A stretch of DNA of 64,000 nucleotides from Thermocatellispora tengchongensis. GTDB taxonomy: Bacteria; Actinomycetota; Actinomycetes; Streptosporangiales; Streptosporangiaceae. A program made the position numbers and the translations under genes. The stretch covers positions 186,001 to 250,000 of the forward strand of contig NZ_JACHGN010000016.1 of assembly GCF_014202315.1 (NCBI RefSeq). Reading direction: 5' to 3'. Shown piece after piece: positions 6,754 through 14,565 of this stretch. How positions within the stretch are numbered: the stretch's first letter is position 1; each line of letters starts with the position of its first letter. The notes under the pieces are model-generated. The model was not told where the DNA came from, made no database searches, and saw only the letters and a program-made list of their open reading frames with translations.

Positions 6754-8160
6754 TCAGCTTGTGGCCTGCCCGCCGCAGAACGCCGCCTTGACGAGCCCGT
6801 CCAGCAGCTTCGGATAAGCGGCCAGGTCGAATGCGGCGTCACCGGCGGTCAGCGAGGCGGTCAGGGTCTTGCCACCGTCGGGCGAGCTGTACATCAACGC
6901 CGCATAGCCCGCCGGAGGGCTGCCATTGTGGTTGAGAACGGTGCCACAGGCCGGACCCAGGTCCTTCACGAACATCCCCAGGCCGTAGCGCCCGTAGAGC
7001 GGGTCGCTCTTCGAGTGCGGCTCACGCATCTCGGCCAGCAACTTGACCGGCAGAAGCCTGCCACCGTTCAGCGCCGAGAAGAACGTCTGCAGATCCCGGG
7101 TCGTCGAGATCATGTCACCGGCACCTGCCAGCAGGGAGAGGTTCTGGCGGGAGACATCGGCCACCTTCCACTGGCCGGCGTCCTGATAGCGGAAGTAGCC
7201 GTGGGCGTACGGGTTGGGCAGCCGCGTCCGATCGCCCGGCACCACCGTCCCCTTCAGCCCGAGCGGCCTCACGATCCGCCGCTTCAGCTCCGCGTCGAAC
7301 GAATGGCCGGTGACCTTCTCGACCAGCAGCCTGGCCAGCGTGTAGTTGGTGTTGGAGTAGCTCCAGTCCTCCCCCGGCGCGAACTTCACCGGCTTGGACA
7401 GCGCGAACCGCACCAGCTCCTGCGGCCGGTAGGAGTGAAACCGGTTGTCCAGCCACTCCTTGCCCGTCGCGGGCAGACCGGGCACCCATGTCCCGTCGGG
7501 GTCGAGGTCCCCGGTGTAGTTGAACAAGCCGCTGGTGTGCTGCAGCAGCATTCGCACAGTAATCCGCCGGTCCAGCCCGAACTCGGGCAGGTAACCGGCC
7601 ACCGGGGCATCCAGCCCGATCTCGCCCTCGGCCACCAGTTGCAGCACCACGGTCGCGACGAAGGTCTTGGTGACGCTGCCCACCCAGAAATGCCCGTTCG
7701 CCGGCGGCTTCGCGCTCGCGCCCAGCTTGCGCTGCCCGGCGTTGCCGGCCCACTCGCCCCGCTCATCGTGCACGCGCACCTGCACACCGAGGAAACCGGC
7801 ATCGACGAACGCCTGGACGGCCTTCTGCAACTCCGGGCGATCCTGCCCGGCAGCGTCCTTCGGCACGGCCGCGCTGCTGCCCGCGGAGGCCGTACCCGCC
7901 GTGGCCACCGCGGGTGCGATCGTCCCGGCCAACAGCCCGGCCGCCAGCACCGTGACCGCCACCGGCCGAAAGACCGCGCGCCGGCGCCTCGGCACGCCAC
8001 CATCACCGCGCATCGTCCCGATCGCTTCGGCGCGCGTCCGACCGCCCCGGCCGACCAGCGCGACCAGCCCGGGAATCCGCCCGGACCCGACATGCCGCGC
8101 CGGCACCTCGCGCAGTCCGCGCAGCCCTGCCGCGGAGAAGCCGCGGTTGCCTTGTCCCAT
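6754..8160 (-). CDS. Secreted serine hydrolase (class C beta-lactamase/DD-peptidase fold), apparently chimeric N-terminus
   Basis: Residues from about 50 onward form a complete exported PBP4*/EstB-type hydrolase. MRGDGG begins at 8013, then comes a hydrophobic signal segment (VTVLAAGLLAGTIAPAVATA), the nucleophile motif SVTK (in GHFWVGSVTKTF), a YSNTNY (YxN) motif and a late HNGSPPAGY (HxG-like) motif. The first 49 residues (GFSAAGLRGLREVPARHVGS, then GRIPGLVALV) match the N-terminus of a different cytosolic beta-lactamase-family protein and do not belong before a signal peptide. Translation from ATG 8160 has a good AAGGA site, while the functional exported protein could begin at 8013. This looks like an in-frame gene fusion by deletion. 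Confidence 0.75.
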   Translation of the reverse strand: MGQGNRGFSAAGLRGLREVPARHVGSGRIPGLVALVGRGGRTRAEAIGTMRGDGGVPRRRRAVFRPVAVTVLAAGLLAGTIAPAVATAGTASAGSSAAVPKDAAGQDRPELQKAVQAFVDAGFLGVQVRVHDERGEWAGNAGQRKLGASAKPPANGHFWVGSVTKTFVATVVLQLVAEGEIGLDAPVAGYLPEFGLDRRITVRMLLQHTSGLFNYTGDLDPDGTWVPGLPATGKEWLDNRFHSYRPQELVRFALSKPVKFAPGEDWSYSNTNYTLARLLVEKVTGHSFDAELKRRIVRPLGLKGTVVPGDRTRLPNPYAHGYFRYQDAGQWKVADVSRQNLSLLAGAGDMISTTRDLQTFFSALNGGRLLPVKLLAEMREPHSKSDPLYGRYGLGMFVKDLGPACGTVLNHNGSPPAGYAALMYSSPDGGKTLTASLTAGDAAFDLAAYPKLLDGLVKAAFCGGQATS

Positions 8161-8177
8161 TACGAATGTCCTTATCT

Positions 8178-8204
8178 ACAGTGCTCGATCGACAGTATTC
8201 GATC
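8178..8204. promoter_or_regulatory. Tandem 13-bp repeats before the serine hydrolase
   Basis: ACAGTGCTCGATC (8178-8190) and ACAGTATTCGATC (8192-8204) are direct repeats with 11 of 13 identical bases and a 14-base period, so they face the same side of the helix roughly every 1.3 turns. They lie just upstream of the ribosome-binding site for the ATG at 8160. They may be binding sites for the PadR-type regulator whose remnant lies next door. Confidence 0.4.
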
Positions 8205-8386
8205 TTGCAAGCCCGTCTCGGCGTGGCCCGGTTCGCAAGCCCCAAGGGCGTCATCGCCGAACCGTCCATGGCATCCACCATCGCCGGCCGCGCTGATATC
8301 AGACCGTCACCACCCTGACGCCGCCGCTGACACGCGGCGAGAAGGAGCCGGCCAGGCATGACCCGTGGCCGCTCACTGCGGACAGC

Positions 8387-8640
8387 CTCTGAAAGGAAGA
8401 TCCAGGACTTCCAGAACTCTTCGGGGTACGCCTGTCCCTGCGCGTTGAGGGAGTACACCTTGCGCGGCGGTCCCTTCTCGGAGGGAACCTTCTCCACGTC
8501 GACCAGGCCACGCTGCTCGATCCTGACCAGCAGCGCATAGATAGTGCCCTCGGCGATGTCGGAGAGGCCCAGGTCACGCAGCCAAGCGCTGATCTCGTAG
8601 CCATAGGCGGGCCGACCGGACAGGGCTGAAGCGCAAGCCG
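8387..8640 (-). pseudogene. PadR-family regulator remnant
   Basis: One frame reads GRPAYGYEISAWLRDLGLSD, then IAEGTIYALLVRIEQRGLVD and VEKVPSEKGPPRKVYSLNAQ, then EEFWKSWIFLSE. This is an almost intact PadR winged-helix core. It has no start codon at the expected place: the LALLS beginning is degraded to ACASALS. The C-terminal helix ends abruptly after FLSE, and the frame then runs into unrelated sequence and the neighbouring gene. It is best read as a decaying repressor of the adjacent hydrolase, although a read-through product from 8755 cannot be excluded. Confidence 0.6.
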
Positions 8641-8826
8641 GGACCGTCCGCGCGTGACGGCGGGCGGCCCGATCACCAAGAGCCCGCCGAGGGAGATCGC
8701 ACCGTCGTCCCGGCCTGCGCGACCGCCCGGTACCGGCTCGTTGGCCGGCCACCACATCATTGCCTGCGGCTACGCCTGCCCGGCCCCATCCCGTCCACTC
8801 ACGCGGCCCACCTCAAAGCGCGTTCC

Positions 8827-8853
8827 GCGGCTGGTGACACGTTGGTCAACGGC
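8827..8853 (-). repeat. 27-bp inverted repeat, right copy
   Basis: This is the exact reverse complement of 6619-6645. It closes a 2.2-kb interval containing the hydrolase and the PadR remnant. Similarity beyond the 27 bases is weak and patchy. The surrounding 8641-9044 has no convincing gene. Confidence 0.7.
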
Positions 8854-8922
8854 ACCCGGTCACCCGCACCGGATCGCCGGCCTCTGGAGATGGCAGGCCG
8901 CCCCAAAGCCGATGCTCCTGGC

Positions 8923-8993
8923 AGGAAGGCCAGGCCGCTTGGTCACCCTCGCCTCGCGGCTCGTTGCCGCCGATCAGCCGGCCTGGCCTTCCT
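8923..8993. repeat. Large stem-loop with 15-bp perfect arms
   Basis: AGGAAGGCCAGGCCG (8923-8937) is the exact reverse complement of 8979-8993, with a 41-base loop. It lies in gene-free sequence between the PadR remnant and the PPOX-like gene. It may be a structured RNA, an attenuator or a remnant of a mobile sequence. No coding frame supports it. Confidence 0.5.
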
Positions 8994-9044
8994 CGTCGGT
9001 GCTGATGTTTTGGTCAGTGCTCGGTGTTGATCACCAACCCGGCA

Positions 9045-9057
9045 CCTTTACAAAGTA
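9045..9057 (+). repeat. CCTTTAC-N3-GTA element, copy 1
   Basis: CCTTTACAAAGTA lies 5 bases beyond the stop codon of the minus-strand PPOX-like gene. It is one of four copies in the window of an AT-rich dyad that stands out in this GC-rich DNA. This copy continues with AGTTC instead of GATC. Confidence 0.55.
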
Positions 9058-9061
9058 AGTT

Positions 9062-9544
9062 CTACTTGCGGAAGACCGACTTCACCCCGCGTCCCTCGTG
9101 CCAACTGTCGATCACCAGCCCCTCCCGGGCCATGTCGACCCGTACGGTGACGGCCTCCGTCAGGTCCACCCGGAACAGGTGCGAGTCGGCGAACTCCGGG
9201 CCTGGCAGCAGCCTGGAGTGCACCTCCGGGTCGCGCACCTCCAGGGCGCGGCCCGCCACCTTCGCGTCCCCCGGCCAGGAGCCGGGGTCGGACTCGTCCG
9301 GGACGGCCGACCCGCTGTGCAGCGCCACCCGCGGGTCGCGCAGCAGGTCGCGGGCCTTGAGCGCCCCCGGCATCGAGCCGAGCCACAGCTCCCCCTCCGC
9401 GAAACGGACCTCGGTGCCGCTGATGCGCGGCGAGCCGTCCTTGCGCAGCGTCGCCATCGTCTTGTGCACGTGGGCGTCGAAGGCCGCCCGCACCCGGGCG
9501 GCGAGCTCCGGCGCCTGCTGCTCGAACTCCTGCCATGTCGCCAT
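9062..9544 (-). CDS. Pyridoxamine 5'-phosphate oxidase-like (PPOX/FDOR) protein
   Basis: The 160-residue protein starts MATWQEFEQQAPELAARVRA and contains the split beta-barrel flavin/F420 pattern (KTMATLRKDGSPRISGTEVR, then GELWLGSM and ARDLLRDPRVALH). Members bind FMN, F420 or heme and carry out redox or storage roles in the cytoplasm. I chose the ATG at 9544, 9 bases after a GGCAGG site; ATG 9553 is also possible. It appears monocistronic. The cofactor cannot be fixed from the sequence. Confidence 0.85.
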   Translation of the reverse strand: MATWQEFEQQAPELAARVRAAFDAHVHKTMATLRKDGSPRISGTEVRFAEGELWLGSMPGALKARDLLRDPRVALHSGSAVPDESDPGSWPGDAKVAGRALEVRDPEVHSRLLPGPEFADSHLFRVDLTEAVTVRVDMAREGLVIDSWHEGRGVKSVFRK

Positions 9545-9609
9545 GGCGCACATCCTGCCGCCCGCCACCGACAAAAACCCATCGGCAAAATCCCATGGCG
9601 GGCCCCTTC

Positions 9610-10473
9610 TCACCGGGCGGGCCGGGTGGAGGCCGTCACCACCTCCTGCAGCGCCGAGCCGGCCATGTCGAAGCCCGCCACATGCGCCAGGTACCCGCCC
9701 ACCGTGAACACCGAGCCCGACAGCGGCACGTACACACCGCCCGCCCGGGTCACCAGCAGGGAGCCCGCCGCGACGTCCCACGGGCTGGCTCCCAGCCCGA
9801 ACGCCGCGTCCGCCCAGCCCGCGGCCACGTGCGCCAGTTTCAGCGCGGCGCTGCCCGGACGGCGCAGCGCGGCGAAGGAGGTCACCAGACGGCCGAACCG
9901 CGTCAGCGCCTCCTCGCCCTCGGCCGCCAGATCCCGCGGCGTCGGGTAGCTGGTCAGCAGCATCGCCTCGCGGTCGCGGACGGCCCCGGCGCTGCGCATC
10001 GGCACGCCGTTGCAGTACGCCCCGGCCAGGCTGGCCGTGAACTCGTCCCCGCGCACCGGGTCCAGCACCACCCCGGCCACGACCTCCTCCCCGATCGCCG
10101 CCGCGATCGAGACGCAGAAGAACGGCACCCCGGCCGCGAAGTTGGCCGTCCCGTCGATCGGATCGACATACCAGCGCACCCGGCCCCGCGCCGGGCCGTC
10201 GCCCGCCGTGCGGGCGCCTTCCTCCTCACCGATCACCAGGCTTCCTGGGCTGCGCTCGGCCAGGACCTCCCGGATCGCGGCCTCCGCGGCCCGGTCGTGC
10301 TCAGTGACCGGATCGTGGAAGTCGCGCTTGGTCCGTACCTGCGGCCGCGACCGGAACGCGCTGCGCAGCGGGCCGCTCACCGCGCGGGCCGCCGCCAGCG
10401 CGATCTCGGCCAGTTCCTCGGAGTCCCTCACATCCACCCGGCGTCCCCCTGCGACGTCGTACAGCTGACCCAC
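9610..10473 (-). CDS. Inositol monophosphatase family protein
   Basis: This 287-residue cytoplasmic enzyme has the Li+-sensitive phosphatase signatures: a GEEEG metal ligand (GSLVIGEEEG, about residue 85), the WYVDPIDGTANF motif (about 100-112) and the second signature SPWDVAAGSLLVTRAGG (about 229-245). These bind Mg2+ and hydrolyse phosphomonoesters such as myo-inositol 1-phosphate or histidinol phosphate. The neighbouring gene is an IolE-like TIM barrel, and both precede a divergent GntR regulator. An inositol or sugar-phosphate role is plausible. Confidence 0.88.
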   Translation of the reverse strand: MGQLYDVAGGRRVDVRDSEELAEIALAAARAVSGPLRSAFRSRPQVRTKRDFHDPVTEHDRAAEAAIREVLAERSPGSLVIGEEEGARTAGDGPARGRVRWYVDPIDGTANFAAGVPFFCVSIAAAIGEEVVAGVVLDPVRGDEFTASLAGAYCNGVPMRSAGAVRDREAMLLTSYPTPRDLAAEGEEALTRFGRLVTSFAALRRPGSAALKLAHVAAGWADAAFGLGASPWDVAAGSLLVTRAGGVYVPLSGSVFTVGGYLAHVAGFDMAGSALQEVVTASTRPAR

Positions 10474-10532
10474 GGCGGACCACTCGATGCGTCACGCCCG
10501 GTTCAGCAATAGCACAGCAGGATGAACAACGA

Positions 10533-11375
10533 TCAACCGGGCAAGGCCCGCACGTACTCCAGCCCGGCCCGCGCATCCGCCACCGGGCCCGCTCCCGGCG
10601 GCGGCTCGGCGGGCAGGCGCACGTCCTGCTCCAGCACGTACCAGCCGGTGTAGCCCGCCTCCTCCAGAGCCGCCACCACGCCCGCCAGGTCCACCTCGCC
10701 CCGCCCCAGCGGCGGATACAGGCCCTCGGCGACCGCCTGCTCATAGCCGATCTCACCGGCGCGCATCCGGCGCAACGGCCCCGCCGCCACGTCCTTCAGG
10801 TGCACGTGCACGATCCGCTCGGGCACGTCCCGCGCCAGCTCCACCGGGTCGGCGCCGCCGATGTGCGCATGCCCGGTGTCCAGGCACAGCGGGATCAGCG
10901 TCTCGGCCAGCACCCGCCAGATCTCCTCCCGCCGCTCCACCACCGTGCCGGCGTGCGGATGCAGGCACGCCATCGCCCCGATCTCCTCCATCGCCGCCGC
11001 GATCCGGTCCAGGTTGTCCAGCAGCACCGACCACTCGCCGCCCGAGATCCGCCGCCCGCCGGCGCCGGGCTCGGCCCCGACCACCAGGAACGGCGCCCCC
11101 GCCGCCAGGAACTCCTCCGCGACCCGCACCGCCTCGGGCAGCGGATCGGCCGCCGCGTCGTGCAGCACCAGCGGCACGTACCCGCCCACCGGCCGCAGCC
11201 CGTGCCGCTCCAGCAGCGCCGCGCCCAGGTAACCCGGCGGGCCGAACTCCACCGCCCGCAGGCCCAGCGAGGCGAGCTCCGCGGCGACCCGCCCGGCCCC
11301 GAGCCGCACACCCCACCCCGGCACGTCGCACACACCCCAGGAGATGGGCGCCCCCGCGATCCGCTCGATCCGCAT
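10533..11375 (-). CDS. Sugar phosphate isomerase/epimerase, IolE-like TIM barrel
   Basis: The 280-residue protein belongs to the xylose-isomerase-like TIM-barrel superfamily. It starts with RIAGAPISWGVCDVPGWG, the beginning typical of inosose dehydratase and its relatives. Metal ligands appear as CLHPHAG, CLDTGHAHIG and VHVHLKDV, and a glutamate near the end (WYVLEQDVRL). It would isomerise, epimerise or dehydrate a cyclic or open-chain polyol. ATG 11375 gives the usual family N-terminus, but no clear ribosome-binding site precedes it. Its promoter faces the GntR gene. Confidence 0.82.
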   Translation of the reverse strand: MRIERIAGAPISWGVCDVPGWGVRLGAGRVAAELASLGLRAVEFGPPGYLGAALLERHGLRPVGGYVPLVLHDAAADPLPEAVRVAEEFLAAGAPFLVVGAEPGAGGRRISGGEWSVLLDNLDRIAAAMEEIGAMACLHPHAGTVVERREEIWRVLAETLIPLCLDTGHAHIGGADPVELARDVPERIVHVHLKDVAAGPLRRMRAGEIGYEQAVAEGLYPPLGRGEVDLAGVVAALEEAGYTGWYVLEQDVRLPAEPPPGAGPVADARAGLEYVRALPG

Positions 11376-11421
11376 GACCCGATGCAACAGCGCGCCGCCG
11401 CACCCGTCAAACACCCATTTT

Positions 11422-11451
11422 TTGTCAGGACATTCTGATGTCCGCTAGCCT
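11422..11451 (+). promoter_or_regulatory. GntR promoter with operator filling the spacer
   Basis: A -35 hexamer TTGTCA (11422-11427) and a -10 hexamer TAGCCT (11446-11451) are 18 bases apart. Sixteen of those bases are the perfect inverted repeat GGACAT-TCTG-ATGTCC (11428-11443). A bound regulator would block polymerase directly. The site also lies upstream of the divergent TIM-barrel gene, so one operator can serve both. Confidence 0.7.
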
Positions 11452-11493
11452 GATCACCAGCGGGTCCGCGGCCGAGCCACAGTGGAGGAGTGC

Positions 11494-12234
11494 ATGAGCG
11501 CCAGGCTCGACATCGTCCTGGACCGGTCCAGTCCGGTGCCCCTGTACTTCCAGGTGGCCGAGCAGATCGCCGAGGCCATCAGGAAGGGCGAGCTGCAGCC
11601 CGGCTCGCGCCTGGACAACGAGATCCTACTGGCCGACAGGCTCGGCCTGTCGCGGCCCACCATCCGCCAGGCCATCCAGTACCTCGTCGACAAGGGCCTG
11701 CTGGTACGCAAGCGCGGCGTCGGCACCCAGGTCGTGCACGGCCAGGTCAAACGCTCCGTCGAGCTGACCAGCCTGTACGACGACCTGCGCCGCGCCGGCC
11801 AGGACCCCGCCACCCGCGTGCTGAACCTGGAGCCCGCCCGCGCCGACGAGGAGGTCGCCCGCATCCTCGGCCTGCCCCCGGGCGCCGAGGTGCTGCGCAT
11901 GGAACGCCTGCGCTACGCCGGCGGCGAACCCCTGGCCGTGCTGCACAACTGGCTGCCCACCGGCCTGGCCCCCCTCACCGCCGAAGGACTGGAACAGCGC
12001 GGCCTGTACGAACTGCTGCGCGCCGCCGGCGTACGCATGCGCGTGGCCAACCAGCGCATCGGCGCCCGCTCCGCCACCGCCGCCGAGGCCAGGCTGCTCG
12101 ACGAACGGCGCGGCGCCCCCCTGCTCACCATGGTCCGCACCACCTACGACGACCAGGGCCGCGCCGTGGAACACGGCTCCCACGTCTACCGCGCCTCCCA
12201 CTACTCCCTGGAGGTCACCCTCATCGAGCGGTGA
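11494..12234 (+). CDS. GntR family regulator, HutC/UTRA type
   Basis: The 246-residue protein has an N-terminal winged helix (PLYFQVAEQIAEAIRKGELQ, then RLGLSRPTIRQAIQYLVDKG; about residues 15-75) and a C-terminal UTRA ligand-binding domain (about 95-240, ending YRASHYSLEVTL). The ATG at 11494 follows a GGAGGAG site. UTRA regulators usually sense sugars, sugar phosphates, polyols or amino-acid derivatives. With an inositol-phosphatase-like and an IolE-like gene across the divergent promoter, an inositol-related ligand is a reasonable inference. Confidence 0.9.
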   Translation: MSARLDIVLDRSSPVPLYFQVAEQIAEAIRKGELQPGSRLDNEILLADRLGLSRPTIRQAIQYLVDKGLLVRKRGVGTQVVHGQVKRSVELTSLYDDLRRAGQDPATRVLNLEPARADEEVARILGLPPGAEVLRMERLRYAGGEPLAVLHNWLPTGLAPLTAEGLEQRGLYELLRAAGVRMRVANQRIGARSATAAEARLLDERRGAPLLTMVRTTYDDQGRAVEHGSHVYRASHYSLEVTLIER

Positions 12235-12337
12235 ACAGCGGCGCGGCAGCCGCGCCACAGCCGCGTGAAAGCCACCTGGCAGCCGCGTGCCCGACCCTGT
12301 GGGCGACGAACGACCCCACAGCGGAAGGACTCACACC

Positions 12338-12838
12338 ATGCTCCACACCACCACCGCGCCCGCCCCCGCCGCCCCCGTCCGGCTGCGCCCGCTGCTGCCC
12401 GGGGAGACAGGACCGGTCCTGGAGGTCTTCGACGGCCTCTCGCCGCGCTCGCGCTACCTGAGGTTCCTGGCCCCCATGCCCCGCCTGCCCGGCCCGGTGC
12501 TGCGCGTGCTGACCGACGTGGACCACGACCGCCACGTCGCCTACGTCGCCCACGCCGGCGCACCCGGCCACGGCCCCGCGATCGGCATCGGACGCTACCA
12601 CGTGCTGCCCCGCGACCCCGCGACGGCCGACCTCTCCCTGGCCGTGATCGACCCCCACCAGCGCCGCGGCGTGGGCCGCATGCTGCTGCGCGCCCTGACC
12701 GACACCGCCCGCGCCCGCGGCCTGCACGCCCTGGAGGTGACCATGAGCCCGCAGAACCACGCCATCCTGCGCCTCATCCACCCCGTACGCCCGCGCCTGA
12801 GCGACGGGCTCTACCAGGCCCGCATCCCCCTCACCTGA
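12338..12838 (+). CDS. GNAT family N-acetyltransferase
   Basis: This 166-residue protein shows the acetyl-CoA pyrophosphate-binding motif A (VIDPHQRRGVGRMLLRAL, Q/RxxGxG/A, about residues 107-124), preceded by the LSLAV beta-strand. It begins with VRLRPLLPGE and SPRSRYLRFLAP, a pattern seen in actinobacterial GNATs related to protein lysine acetyltransferase catalytic domains. ATG 12338 has an AAGGA site 8 bases upstream. The substrate is unknown. It converges on menD, with a shared hairpin between them. Confidence 0.85.
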   Translation: MLHTTTAPAPAAPVRLRPLLPGETGPVLEVFDGLSPRSRYLRFLAPMPRLPGPVLRVLTDVDHDRHVAYVAHAGAPGHGPAIGIGRYHVLPRDPATADLSLAVIDPHQRRGVGRMLLRALTDTARARGLHALEVTMSPQNHAILRLIHPVRPRLSDGLYQARIPLT

Positions 12839-12860
12839 CCCGCCCCGGGCGCGGATCAGG
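12834..12860. terminator. Hairpin shared by the GNAT gene and menD
   Basis: CCTGACCCGC and GCGGATCAGG (12834-12843 and 12851-12860) pair with one mismatch around a 7-base loop. The stem contains the stop codons of both convergent genes, so it likely acts in both directions. Confidence 0.6.
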
Positions 12861-14520
12861 CCGGCGAGGAGGCGGCCAGGATCGCCGCCTGCGCCGCCTC
12901 ACGCATCGCCGCGTGCAACACCGCGTTCGACTCGCGCTCGGTGCGCGCCTCCACGATCCGCGGCCCCTCCCCGCGCAACGCCTTCGACAACTGCTGCGGC
13001 TCGGTCACCTGCGTGTACGGCGTGCCGGTCGCCGCCGCCACATACGCCAGATCCACCCCGTGCGGGGTGCCGAAGACCCGCTCGAACGGCTCGCGCAACG
13101 CCGCCTGCGGCAGCAGCGAGAAGATCCCGCCACCGTCGTTGTTCACCACCACCAGGCACAGATCCGCGCGCGGCTCACGCGGCCCGGCGATCAACCCGTT
13201 CTGGTCGTGCAGGAACGCCAGATCGCCCAGCAGCGCGTACGCCGGCCCGTTGTGCGCCAGCGCCGCCCCCATCGCCGTGGACACCGACCCGTCGATCCCC
13301 GACGCCCCCCGGTTGGCCAGCAGCCGCAACCCCCGCCGCGGCCGCATCGCCTGATCCAGGTCGCGGATCGGCATCGAGGACCCGCAGAACAGCAGCGACC
13401 CGTTGGGCAGCACGTCGGCCAGGTCACGCGCCAGACGCGGCTCACTCAGCCCCGACCCGTCCAAAACCTCGTCGATCGCCGCCCGCGCCGCCATGTCGGC
13501 CCGCCGCCACGAATGCAGCCAGGAGTCCTCACCGGAGGCCACCGGGATCTCCACCGCCTGCGCCACCTGCGTGGCCGAACGGGTCGGATCGGGCCACCGG
13601 GTCAGATCGGGCGCCACCACGATGTGCTCCTCGGCCCGCTTCAGCCACGACAGCAGCGGACGCGACAACCCCGGACGGCCCAGCGTCACCACCACGTCCG
13701 GACGGTGCGCGTCGGCGAACTCCGGCGTGCCGAGCAGGAAGTGGTAGGCCGAGATCGCATGATCGCCGTAACGCCCGCCGCCCTGCGGCTCGGAGATCAC
13801 CGGCCAGCCCGCCATGCCCGCCGCCGCGACGTAACGCCGCACATTCGCCGCACCGTCGCCGACCACCAGCACCCCGCGGCGCGTCGGCGGGATGTGCAGC
13901 GACACCGGCGGCGGCGCCACCCTGGCCCGCACCCACGCCCCGCCGGCGTCGCCGTCCAGCGGCTCACACCACCCGTCGTCACCGTCGGGCACCAGCGGCT
14001 CGCGGAAGGCCAGATTCAGGTGGACCGGCCCCGGATCGGCCGGGCCCAGCGCCCGCTGGTAGGCCCGGCAGGCCAGCGAACGCCAGTAGGCGACCTGCCC
14101 CGGCCGGTCCTCCGGCACCCCCACCTCGGCGAACCAGCGCACCGCCGCGCCGTACATCTTGACCTGGTCGATGGTCTGGTTCGCACCGGTGCCGCGCAGC
14201 TCCGGCGGCCGGTCGGCCGTCAGCACCAGCAACGGCACCCCCGACTCGTGCGCCTCCACCACCGCCGGGTGGAAGTTCGCCGCCGCCGTGCCCGAGGTGC
14301 ACACCAGCGCCACCGGCCGCTCCGAACGGCGCGCCAGACCCAGCGCCAAAAACGCCGCCGACCGCTCGTCGATGCGCACGTGCAGCCGCAGCCGCGACTC
14401 GGCGTGCGCCGCCAGCGCCAGCGGCGCCGAGCGCGAGCCCGGCGCCAGCACCACATCGCCCAACCCGCACCGCACCAGCTCATCGACCAGCACGGTCGCC
14501 AGCGCGGTGGCGGGGTTCAC
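12856..14520 (-). CDS. menD: MenD, SEPHCHC synthase (menaquinone biosynthesis)
   Basis: The 554-residue thiamin-diphosphate enzyme adds the succinic semialdehyde unit from 2-oxoglutarate to isochorismate. It starts MNPATALATVLVDELVRCGL with the APGSRSAPLALAA loop (about residues 26-38). It has the catalytic-face RIDERSAAFLALG (E52), the TSGTAAANFHPAVVEA loop, and the Mg/ThDP-binding NNDGGGIFSLLPQ region (about 440-452). The length is normal for actinobacterial MenD. The GTG at 14520 is the start. It lies near menB and menE, giving three menaquinone genes in one neighbourhood. Confidence 0.96.
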   Translation of the reverse strand: MNPATALATVLVDELVRCGLGDVVLAPGSRSAPLALAAHAESRLRLHVRIDERSAAFLALGLARRSERPVALVCTSGTAAANFHPAVVEAHESGVPLLVLTADRPPELRGTGANQTIDQVKMYGAAVRWFAEVGVPEDRPGQVAYWRSLACRAYQRALGPADPGPVHLNLAFREPLVPDGDDGWCEPLDGDAGGAWVRARVAPPPVSLHIPPTRRGVLVVGDGAANVRRYVAAAGMAGWPVISEPQGGGRYGDHAISAYHFLLGTPEFADAHRPDVVVTLGRPGLSRPLLSWLKRAEEHIVVAPDLTRWPDPTRSATQVAQAVEIPVASGEDSWLHSWRRADMAARAAIDEVLDGSGLSEPRLARDLADVLPNGSLLFCGSSMPIRDLDQAMRPRRGLRLLANRGASGIDGSVSTAMGAALAHNGPAYALLGDLAFLHDQNGLIAGPREPRADLCLVVVNNDGGGIFSLLPQAALREPFERVFGTPHGVDLAYVAAATGTPYTQVTEPQQLSKALRGEGPRIVEARTERESNAVLHAAMREAAQAAILAASSPA

Positions 14521-14565
14521 GGCGCCTCCTACGATTCAGCTTTGACGGGCCGGGGGACGGGACGG

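Noticed and set aside
8003-8755. A 250-codon PadR gene
   Set aside because: Only about 85 residues match PadR. Both ends are non-homologous, and the tail overlaps the hydrolase gene in another frame, so a relic is the better reading.
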